This document shows, piece by piece, positions 1 through 8,135 of a stretch of 34,855 bases of DNA (the stretch's first letter is position 1; each line of letters opens with the position of its first letter). The DNA is taken from positions 1 to 34,855 of the forward strand of contig JAHWDD010000018.1 of assembly GCA_023897205.1 (NCBI GenBank). Reading direction: 5' to 3'. Both the position numbers and the translations under genes were made by a program. Origin of the DNA: Exophiala sp. HKRS030. Its lineage: Eukaryota; Ascomycota; Eurotiomycetes; Chaetothyriales; Herpotrichiellaceae. Under the pieces are notes generated by a model. It saw nothing but the letters and a program-made list of their open reading frames with translations. It made no database searches and had not been told where the DNA came from.

Positions 1-128
1 AATAATGTGAATACGAATATGAATATTGCCCATATTCGCGTGAATAAGTATTCACTTTATTCGTATTCGCATAGGCGAATATGAATATGGGCCATATTCA
101 TATTCATTTATTCATTTCGGAGCCCTAG
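1..128. mobile_element. Terminal region of a probable hAT-like DNA transposon, element continues left of the window
   Basis: This stretch is built from repeated GAATA/TATTC words arranged as overlapping inverted repeats, unlike the adjoining coding DNA. On the minus strand it begins TAGGGCTCCGAAATG at position 127, which fits the loose YARNG start of hAT terminal repeats. The gene next to it stops at exactly this junction: reading stays open and family-like up to position 128 and meets TAG with the first element bases. The eight bases outside the end (129-136, GTTGTCTC) would be one copy of a target-site duplication. What I see is the boundary and the fold-backs. The hAT assignment is an inference, because the other end and any transposase lie outside the window. 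Confidence 0.5.
77..105. repeat. Perfect 14+1+14 base palindrome
   Basis: The arm GAATATGAATATGG at 77-90 is exactly complementary to the arm at 92-105, with one G between them. Smaller fold-backs of the same words lie beside it (CGAATAT at 15-21 against ATATTCG at 31-37; GTGAATA at 40-46 against TATTCAC at 49-55). Clustered subterminal repeats of this type are where hAT transposases bind; a hairpin or cruciform role is also possible. Confidence 0.85.
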
Positions 129-358
129 TTGTCTCCATCGACAAATCCAGGAGTGGTTCTTGGCACTATTCATTTCCTGTCAGCGTGCATTCCAACTGCT
201 TGGCTTTATAGTGCTCTTTTACCATAGCCGCGAATGAAGCCGGGATCACCCACGGGCTGACCATTCTGGTCCACCAGAGACAATTGCTCGATCCAGGTGT
301 GGCAATGGACCAGGTTTAAGGTACAAAGCAACAGACATATACCAGCCAAGAGAGTCAT
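125..358 (-). pseudogene. Truncated secreted LPMO-like (histidine-brace type) protein, cut by the element at the window start
   Basis: Exon 1 runs from the ATG at 358 down to 223. A 57-base intron (222-166, donor GTAAAA, branch-like CTGAC, acceptor ATAG) leads to exon 2 at 165. The product starts with a hydrophobic signal peptide that would end just before HTWIEQL, leaving histidine as first mature residue, then continues through GDPGFIRGY to VPRTTPGFVDGDN. This pattern matches a fungal family of secreted HTW.EQL proteins, and an N-terminal histidine is the hallmark of copper-binding LPMO-like folds. After about 57 residues the frame meets TAG where the element begins, so only the N-terminus remains. 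Mature activity is not possible from this fragment. The copper role is family-based inference. Confidence 0.6.
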
Positions 359-1036
359 TTTTGCTTTTGCTGCCTCCGGAATACTGCATAGGGTCTTGCC
401 ATTAATGTCATATACTCTTGTGACTTATGTGCTATGGATTCTAAAAATGGATTCAAGCTTGCACCAAACATAGGGCAGTTATTATTAGGATGGGACTATT
501 ATTGTGTGCGAATCACATCTGTGGATTATTCGAACCTCGCCGAAAAGTTTACTGCAGGCAGTACAGTACGAGACTAGGCCACCCGATTTTCTTTTGCGTT
601 CGTAGGGGAAACTTGTCACTGGGCCGCATTAACAGGTCCTAAGTTCGTTTGGCCCTGCTGGGACGGTCTATGATCTGGTTAGCTTGTCCTTGACCCTGAC
701 CCGCCAACCCGACACTTCAAACAGATAACGTTTCACCCATACACAGACGAACAGCAGGTGGACCTCGTGAAGGCGGGCCGCGCAGAAGAGGTTCTCGGGG
801 GCAGTGATTGCTGGTGGACGGGAGCGGAACCAGAAGGACCACAGAATCCACACATGCACTGATTGCGGATGGCGGTTGATGGAACGACAGTTTTTTCATT
901 AGCGTTACCGGCTGGCACCTGATTGGACTGCTTGCCGCCCTTAGAATAATTGCACGTGACAACTAAAGTCCGTGATTAAAGCACCTCCTCCACCAAGATT
1001 CTCGAAGCTCTTTCTCGATATCACCCTTCTGCCAGC
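359..1036. other. Intergenic, divergent promoter region
   Basis: About 680 bases between the truncated secreted-protein gene (minus) and the chromodomain gene (plus). Only short open frames without start context or recognisable content occur here. One TACAGTA copy sits at 562-568. I see no RNA gene. Confidence 0.6.
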
Positions 1037-1354
1037 ATGAACGACAGCATAGATGAGGTATCCACTCAAGGTTATTCCTTAATGGCTTACCGACCTAAAG
1101 GCAAACGCATTCGAGTTGTACAGCAATTTGTAAACACCATTCTGGAGGATGACACATTTTGTGAACCACCGGATCAGCCTTCTGAACAAGATGATGACGA
1201 CGTACGCCCATACGATTTTATCGGTGCCGTAGGCATCAGAACAGATCGTCGAGGGAAGAAGACAGTATTGTATCACGTAAAATGGAAAGGCTACGGTATT
1301 AAGAGCATGACTTGGGAGCCCGAGAGCCATATTTTCGAAGGGGATTTGTGTTGA
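1037..1354 (+). CDS. Chromodomain protein, stand-alone or first exon of a larger gene
   Basis: The 105-residue frame has an acidic stretch (residues 38-57) and then a chromodomain at about 58-103, recognisable by VLYHVKWKGY followed by TWEPESHIFEGDL. Y79, W83 and W93 are the aromatic positions that normally form the cage for methyl-lysine on histone H3. Such domains also end the integrase of chromoviral retrotransposons, but no integrase or reverse transcriptase is nearby. The frame closes two codons after EGDL. A donor (GTGTTG) at 1348 and an acceptor at 1541-1542, preceded by TGACTAAT and a pyrimidine run, would remove the stop and keep the frame of the downstream Zn2Cys6 reading frame. Whether this is a short protein or exon 1 of a fusion is unresolved. 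Confidence 0.7.
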   Translation: MNDSIDEVSTQGYSLMAYRPKGKRIRVVQQFVNTILEDDTFCEPPDQPSEQDDDDVRPYDFIGAVGIRTDRRGKKTVLYHVKWKGYGIKSMTWEPESHIFEGDLC

Positions 1355-1542
1355 GGATATGAGATTATGCTCAGGCTCGAGATGATTTCCATTAATTCGT
1401 TATACACATCTTCACAAACATGGCTCCCATGCTGCACATATATATACACGCTCTCAGAGGGAGATTCCGCAGGCTGGAACGTATTTACAATGATGACCAA
1501 GAAATGACTAATCCTCCTCCTTGTCATCTCCCACATCCGAAG

Positions 1543-2860
1543 GTATCTGGATCAAATCTTCAACAATTTGTTGGAGTTGTGGTCAAAATATGGTCGGATC
1601 GGCATCACCAGAAAGAAAGGCCGGCAGGCACTCAGGCATCGTGTACAGCAACTACGTCAATCCCATCCATCAGAAGTCCGCGAAACCAATGTTCAGGAAA
1701 TGGCATACGCACACCATGTTACACCATCAAAATCGCCGGAGGTGGTCGAAGCGCCTTGTGAGCAGAATTTTAAACGAGATGGCGGCGGTGATGGTCTTCT
1801 TTTCTCTGAGAAACCAAACGCACCAACAGAATCTGATGGTGCTGATGCTGGTGATTTGTCTCCATGTACTCCATCGCCCTTGCCTCATCACTCGCCTGCA
1901 CCTCCACAACAAAGCTTTGGCCGGCTCGGTGATGCACGTGGGAATTCCTTGGAAAGCATCCCTCAGCCCGAGTTTCTTGATACCTCTCAAGGGTTACAGA
2001 GCAAAGAGACTATATCCTCGAGCCACTCCGACACTCCTGATATCAACCCTGCGGAGAAGGCCGGCCCAGCATCTGTGGTCAGTGACGTATCTGTACACGA
2101 TGTAGTTATCTCACACGACAAGGCGAACAGAATAGGGTTGTTCACTCGCACCAGAACCGGTTGCCTCTCCTGTCGCAGAAGAAAGAAGAAATGCGACGAA
2201 CATCGTCCGTCATGTGAGTATTCACCCTTCTCGTCGGGCATCACACGGCACGAATATAGCTCTGATTCACCTACTCACGTCATGGCAGGTGTTAATTGCC
2301 TTCGTCTCAATTTATATTGTGAAGGTTACGATCCAGGTCCTCGACGGATGGAACCCCGGCCTACTCCTAGCCCCACAACCATGGGACGGAATCTCGGCGC
2401 GGAGGACACGACTTTGCTTGCACTGGCCCAACAATCCGAGAGATATGGTAGCGTATCAAGCGATTTTCTCCCTAATAAGTGTCTGAGCCACTCCGATGAG
2501 TATCACAAGAAGCCAAAATATCTTCCACGTCTGGCAGAGCTGGATTGGCCGACGTTGGGAAAGGGGAGTCAGGGAGGGTGGCCTCTTAAACTCACAGACG
2601 TCTGTGGACGGCAAAGCTCCTTATTGACGGAGGCTATTCCCAGACCTATACAGCCTTCTAATCCCCGGCCTATCTCATACTGTCCTCGCGCCTTGCCGAC
2701 CTATGCGAGCCTTCCACAGCCGTTGGAACCCTCTATCCTATACGGGAGTGACATCGCCCAACAACCACGACTCCGAGAATTGCCCAGCCCACTTCGGCGC
2801 CTTACCGAACTATACGACCTTTCTTCGGCCGGTCGAGAGCTCTGCACCCACCGTGAGTGA
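1543..2860 (+). CDS. Zn(II)2Cys6 transcription factor
   Basis: A fungal binuclear zinc-cluster regulator. The cluster is split by an intron at 2214-2288 (GTGAGT...GGCAG, 75 bases). After splicing it reads CLSCRRRKKKC, then five residues to SCVNC and a sixth Cys in CLRLNLYC, giving the canonical six-cysteine spacing with a basic loop. Before it lie about 200 residues rich in Ser, Pro and Thr, typical of disordered linkers; after it a Pro-rich tail. The frame is open from 1543, the proposed acceptor; if the gene stands alone, the first ATG in frame is 1700. The 3' end is uncertain: the frame stops at 2858-2860 just after GTGAGT, and another frame (open to 3005) also looks protein-like, so a further intron or a frameshift may extend it. 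No fungal_trans domain is evident. Its F-box neighbour is convergent. Confidence 0.7.
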
Positions 2861-3061
2861 CATCTTCTGCCGATCAAAGCTTCTGGAATTCTGCGACCCT
2901 TTTCATTTGAAGAGCGTGGCTTGCCACTTCCACCCCTGGTTATACTTGTATATTCAAATGACAACACACTCTCATCCCGAAATCCATAACTCCATGAGCT
3001 TGTGAGCAGGAGCTTTCGCTTACATTCCTCGCTCAAACCACTCCGAGTGACACCCCTGTTG

Positions 3062-4792
3062 TCACGCCGGCAACTCCGATTGATTTGAGCAACTTATCGC
3101 TTCCAAAATCATCCTACTCTGCGCTATCGAATGCATTTCCTCCCAGCTCTGTGCGGCAGCGCTCTCATCCGGAGCCATGTCTGAAGGGATTTGATCCGAA
3201 TGAACGAGACCCTGGGCACTTTCGAGAATCTCTTCCAAGCAAGCCTCATAACAGCATGAGACGAGAGAAACTCCTTGCGAGTCACATTTCAGATAAAGGT
3301 CGTAGTATCTCTTCGTCGTCATCGGACGATGCTTTCTAGCACTGTCATATTCGATGTCCGGAGCGTCATCAAGGTGGATGGTACTGTGGAGGACGATCTC
3401 TCGAAGCGTGGAGATACCTGAACTCACATGGGTGACCAGATCAGCAAGCTCATCGCCGTCAACCTGCATCCAGAGGTCGAGTCGTTCGAGGTTCGGTGGA
3501 AGATGACTAACGGCTTGGCGTGGGCGGTGTAAGTGGGTGCACTCATTCACGCATGTTTCTTGGCTGGTACATCGGTGGAATCCACGCAATATCTGTCGTG
3601 AAATACTGAGCTTCTTCAGATTGGCAAAGTCGTGGAGAGAACATGGTCGAGCATCTGCATGACTACAACTTCCGACAAAGGCATATTCAACGCTGATCTC
3701 CTCGAGGCTCGTCTGTAGACGCCTCAAGCACGAGAACATCGAGGCTGAGGAGAGCGTTTGGCACTCCGTAGCCCATTCGCTTTCACTGTCGATAGTGTCT
3801 TCGTGATGGTTGCCAGAATCTGGGTCGCCGTCGTCAACATCTCTCCCCACCTCTGTCCGCTAGACCGGTGGAGCGCCCTCCCATAGGGGGTAACATGTCC
3901 AGGCTTTTAACCTCCAACGAAACACCTTTAGAGCCCTTGGGATGGCCATCAGGTAACGGAACTCTCGCACCGGGATATGGGGGCAAGATATGCTCATTTC
4001 TTGTACTGGCGAAGACTGTGGTGGAATGCATCGGATTGCAGACTCAGACATCTCCGCACAGGACAGCGACCATCTTCGTATCTTGGGGAGGCCGAGAAGC
4101 CTCACGGCGTCTTCGAACAGCTCGTCGCCGCCATCTTGAAACGGGATAACCGCCGAACCAATCTCGACTTCCTCGAGATGAGCGAAGTGTGAGAAGCGGT
4201 TAAAGAGTTTGATTCCGTCGTAAGTGAGGCTTAGACGCCGGAGTTGAGGTAGCTTTGACAGTACAGTACATGCGTAATCCTTCAAGAACTGCTCCGCACT
4301 GTAGCTGTGGCCTTCAACGTCTCGATTGGAGCAATATTTCTGCCTCGACCGCTCTATTGTGGCCCCCTGATAGATGACCTGTTGCTGGCTTCCTTCTTCT
4401 GGCGCAGTGTCTTTGATTGGGTTTGGACAGTTCGGATCTGCTGGAAGCGCGACCATATTGAAATCAGCAGCAATACCGAAATCACGTGTTATCTGCCGAA
4501 ACGCTTCGTGATCCCAAAATTCAACCTCGCGAAGGGTGAGAGAAAGTTCTCGGACAAGAGCCGCCAGTGTGGGATTGTTTCGTATCGTTCTCAGAAAGGA
4601 AAATCCCCGATGCCAATCTGCGTAAGGACGTCGCGTGTCGAGATCCTCTTCGTCTGCCGTAAAGTTTCCATAGAGCCGAGGCGTAAAAAGCTGATGAAAA
4701 AAGCGACAGGTCAGTATAACTGAACTCAGGTCCGATTCATCCCACGGTATGGTCTGCAAGACGTCAAGCGGCAAGTTCATAAGCGGCGTCAT
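3062..4792 (-). pseudogene. F-box/LRR-like protein interrupted by one in-frame TAG
   Basis: From the ATG at 4792 the protein opens with an F-box (MNLPLDVLQTIPWDESDL to LYGNF, about residues 5-44), the Skp1-binding module of SCF ubiquitin ligases, followed by leucine-rich segments (LPQLRRLSL, FAHLEEVEI). After 310 residues the frame meets TAG at 3860-3862. The same frame then continues for 265 codons with no other stop and clear LRR-like content (LRRLQTSLEEISVEYAF, LPPNLERLDLWMQ) to TGA at 3062. The simplest reading is a nonsense mutation in a gene of about 576 codons. A 66-base intron (GTGTTT...TCTAG) ending at the TAG would keep frame, but it has a weak donor and would remove LRR-like residues. 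The upstream frame extends past the ATG only from non-ATG codons. The gene is convergent with the Zn2Cys6 gene. Confidence 0.75.
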
Positions 4793-5138
4793 GGTTAAGA
4801 ATAGATGAGGTGCCGGCAAATACTACAGTACAAGTCACTGTATGGATAATAATGACAGAACAAAGTTTAAGGATTAGAGATTCACACCGCGCACAATATA
4901 TATGTACATCGGGATGAGATTCGTACACTGAAAAGCCAGGATTTGATCGGATTGCGGAGGTTAATTTCAACGATCTCTCGATTGATCTTCCAATCATGCG
5001 CCAGTACTACGTAAACGCCTGTTTTCAGCCAATTGAGAAACTCGAGGTCCAAAGGCGGGTCACGTATCATTTTGTAGCTCCATTCTTTGTGTCCGATTTG
5101 CAGCATCCTCCATATCATGTTGTGCAAAGAATACGCCC
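4793..5138. other. Intergenic
   Basis: About 350 bases between two minus-strand genes: promoter of the F-box gene and 3' flank of the methyltransferase. One TACAGTA copy at 4824-4830. No gene seen. Confidence 0.6.
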
Positions 5139-5960
5139 TCATATCAGAGGTTTCTGAGCAACAGTAGTGCAGAGAGCTACGGCGGCCAATCCTCCTTCGG
5201 CAACGAACTTGCACACCTCGTCAAAAGCTCGTTCAAATCTTCCCATGCGATCTGGGCAATAAGCAAGATGGTCGCGTATCTCTGACAATGCTAGTAGTAC
5301 ATTGTTTGTCTCATGCTTGAGAAGTGCGCCCTGTGGTTCGGTCCTGCTGCTTTCCACATGTGTGAAACCCATCTCTTTCAGCAAGTCTGATAAGTGACCT
5401 AGCCATCCCAATGACTGGACGACTCGTGGCATTTCGTAGCGAATCGAAACGGGTAAAGTGTGATTAGCCTCTCTTGCGTAGGTGAGGATGTATGGCGGCG
5501 CAATGTCAAGCCACTGAAGCCATCCACCCTCGCGTAGCATGAGCTTCAAGTTTGCGAGAACTCGATCTGAGTCAGTACGGTCTAGACCACCCGCCAATAA
5601 TCGAATGTTGATGATATCAAATGCCCCGACGTACTTTCTCTCCACTGGAGCGAGGACGTCGAAGGTGTCGAAAGTGCAGTTGCGTGGCCATATGTCATCG
5701 GGTGGAAAAAGTTCTGATGAGCTGTCCAGTCCAACAATCTGACAGTTCCTTGATTGTGATAATTCGATGGTCCATATGCCGTTTCCACATCCAATGTCAG
5801 CAATTATCAACGGGTGTCCCGGATCTCGTGTCCCGCCAATTGCAATGCGAGAGTCAAGTATGGATTCCGTTCTCTGACGAATAAGGAGGTGCTGGGCGGT
5901 CAACCTGGATGAGGCGTTGAAGTTGCGGGATAGGAGATAGCCGTCTGTAAGAGTAGGCAT
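5139..5960 (-). CDS. LaeA-like SAM-dependent methyltransferase
   Basis: A 273-residue intronless protein of the UMTA/LaeA class. Motif I is IADIGCGNGIW (residues 53-63), the SAM-binding glycine loop. It is followed by GLDSSSELFPP, then FDIINIRLLAGGL and REGGWLQWLD, the order and spacing seen in LaeA-like proteins. Length fits the family (about 250-350). Members include the global regulator LaeA and many cluster-tailoring O- or N-methyltransferases, so the substrate cannot be read from the sequence. The ATG at 5960 gives the usual short N-terminus, and TGA is at 5139-5141. All motif residues I can check are present, so the gene looks intact. It lies between the broken F-box gene and the cupin gene, which is transcribed away from it. 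Confidence 0.85.
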   Translation of the reverse strand: MPTLTDGYLLSRNFNASSRLTAQHLLIRQRTESILDSRIAIGGTRDPGHPLIIADIGCGNGIWTIELSQSRNCQIVGLDSSSELFPPDDIWPRNCTFDTFDVLAPVERKYVGAFDIINIRLLAGGLDRTDSDRVLANLKLMLREGGWLQWLDIAPPYILTYAREANHTLPVSIRYEMPRVVQSLGWLGHLSDLLKEMGFTHVESSRTEPQGALLKHETNNVLLALSEIRDHLAYCPDRMGRFERAFDEVCKFVAEGGLAAVALCTTVAQKPLI

Positions 5961-6591
5961 GTTGTATCGTGCCCTGATACTTGCTGTTAGACAACATTGA
6001 CATCACGAGACAAATTGAAGTCGGTCGGGGATTTGGCTGCAGACCTGTGTAATTATACAGAAGGAATCACCACTCTTTGAACGGAAATTATCTGGGCCAA
6101 CAACCAAAAATACGTGAAGACAAGGTATGAAAGAGCTTGAATCCCTTACGTCCTTCGTCTAATTGTACAAAGATGCTCACCATATACCATATGTAGTAAG
6201 TGTTAAGACACAGAGTCTTCACCGAAACCAAAAAGCAAAGAAAAGGATAGGTTACACGGAAGTTGGTTTCGCAATTCATTGTATCTTAGAGTCTTACCTA
6301 GGCTATTTTCGGACCTCAATGAACAGGTTACTGAAGCAGGTACTGAAAGGCACTGTGGGCTCCTACAGTGTGTCAATGTGACAAATACTCCTACAAGGAA
6401 TACTCAGCCTCCACTGGGTGGATCCCGTATTGATTTGAAATTTGAGTTGGTGGCCGAGACATTCACAAGTAGGTCAGACCGGGTGCTGGGCAGTATACAG
6501 TCCAGTGAGGACGATTAGTGAAATCTCGTTTTATACAGCAGCATTGCTTTGCCCTTCAGTTACAGTCCCCCTATATTAACTGACCCTCGAC
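5961..6591. other. Intergenic, divergent promoter region
   Basis: About 630 bases between the divergent methyltransferase and cupin genes. Short frames on both strands have no recognisable content and no good start context. I see no gene here. Confidence 0.6.
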
Positions 6592-7619
6592 ATGGTGACG
6601 CCCATCACTTTCACCAACAAGGCCACAACAAGATCTCAGTCCGCGAAGGGTCGAACCAAAAAGGCTACTCAGCTGGATAAAAACACCATTGTTCGCTTCA
6701 ACGACCTAAGGGAAGAAGGCAGAAAGATCGCTTTGGAGAAGTCGCACCGATATAAAACGGAGCAATCTGTCCCTTCACCATCTCAGCAGTCAAACTCAAC
6801 CCAGTCGGAGACACCTCGTCAATCTCGATTGCAAAGGTTAGGAGATCGGAGACCTTACATCATGGCATTTTTCGGACTTGGTTTCATTGTGTTAGTTGTC
6901 CTTGCCTCCTTGGCACTGGCCGTGGACAAGGACAAAGACCCGGGCCTCGTCGCCAAGCTCCGGCTTGCCAATACGAATCTGGATCGATTGAAACTCCTTC
7001 CCAAGGACGAGGACTGGGTGTTCGATTTCACGAAGCAGGACAAATACACCTTTTCACCGGGGGGCGTGATCAATGCCAACGCGGCAACCTTCCCTGCAAC
7101 TGTCGGTCTCGGCTTGACCCTGGTAAGCTCTCAGTTGATCGTTGACATCATGGTCGGTCTCCTGTCTAATGTGGTGAACAGGCAGTGCTTAATCTAGGTC
7201 CTTGTGCGATGCTTCCGCCCCATCTTCATCCACGCGGAGCCAACTTTGTGGTAGCGATCTCCGGCACCACTCAGACCTACATGATCAATGAAAATGGGGC
7301 TCGAACAGTTCAAGCCACTCTCCGGTCCGGCCAGATGACCATCTTCCCAGAAGGGTCCATCCACACGATGATGAACATTGGATGTGACAATGCCCAGCTC
7401 ATCTCGGCCTTGAATAGCGACGATACCGGCACTCTGAACGTGGCGAACTCCTTCTTTAGTCTTCCACAGAACATCTCCGGTACCGTCATGGGCGGAGGAG
7501 TCAATATCAGTGATATCGACGGCAAGGTGCCTGATCCAGGGACAGGGGCCAACTCCGGCCCACAAGAATGTCTGGCCGCATGTGCAGCCAGGGTAAACGG
7601 AACTCTACGCCATGGCTAA
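6592..7619 (+). CDS. Spherulin-1-like cupin with an N-terminal membrane anchor
   Basis: Two exons (6592-7122 and 7182-7619) flank a 59-base intron with donor GTAAGC and branch CTAAT; the product is 322 residues. The C-terminal half is a single cupin barrel of the spherulin/germin type. Motif 1 is HLHPRGANF, where the usual glutamate after HxHPR is absent. Motif 2 is GQMTIFPEGSIHTMMN, matching G-x5-PxG-x2-H-x3-N. Residues 1-88 are basic, Ser- and Gln-rich, and are followed by one hydrophobic helix (about 89-110), so the full-length form would be a type II membrane protein. A second ATG at 6862 (Met91) turns that helix into an ordinary signal peptide, which is the normal family layout, so start choice changes localisation. 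Metal binding through the three histidines is family inference. Confidence 0.8.
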
Positions 7620-8135
7620 AAACCGTGACTAGGTTTTCTATGGCCATGGTCGCCCGGGCGCCATTGACCACTGAGATAGGATTCTAGGTTACGGCAGCAG
7701 TGGAACAAAGGTTGTTTATTTCGTTCAGTTGGAAGCATGTCGGAAAGGGAAAAGAATGACAAAGAAGTTGGGGCGGCAGAATAGTTCATCTCGTAAGGAC
7801 AAGCACAAGACCCAGATGGTCCAATAGTGTCATTCTCTATCTTATTCCTCGTGAAATCCTTTTTCATTCCTGCAATGCAGGCCATAGGCACACCATGTCA
7901 TTAAGCCCTCGCCACGTACAGCACCACAATTCCTCACCGATGACACTTTCCCAGGCCTAATTGAAGCCTTCATCACACGTTTGTACTGTACTCTACTTTG
8001 TCATCTCACCCTCTCTCTCTCACCCCGTAACATCTACCAGGCTGCAATGAAACATATTTTACTCAGACCCTACGGAAGTATAAGTATCACCAAGAATTAA
8101 GAGTACAGGCTATCCTCACTTTACTCTATACTTTC
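7620..8135. other. Intergenic
   Basis: About 515 bases between the cupin stop and the TrpB-like start, both plus strand. Pyrimidine-rich CT runs at 8006-8025 resemble a fungal promoter, with a TACTGTA copy at 7984-7990. No gene seen. Confidence 0.6.

Noticed and set aside
1037..1354. Chromodomain as the end of a retrotransposon integrase
   Set aside because: No integrase, reverse transcriptase or LTR in the flanks, and the frame starts with its own ATG and acidic head.
3085..3339. Plus-strand Ser/Pro-rich frame that could extend the Zn2Cys6 gene
   Set aside because: It overlaps the LRR-like coding part of the F-box gene; a 157-base intron from 2852 could reach it but composition alone is weak support.
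4307..4723. Plus-strand open frame of 138 codons
   Set aside because: Antisense to the F-box gene, whose content is recognisable.
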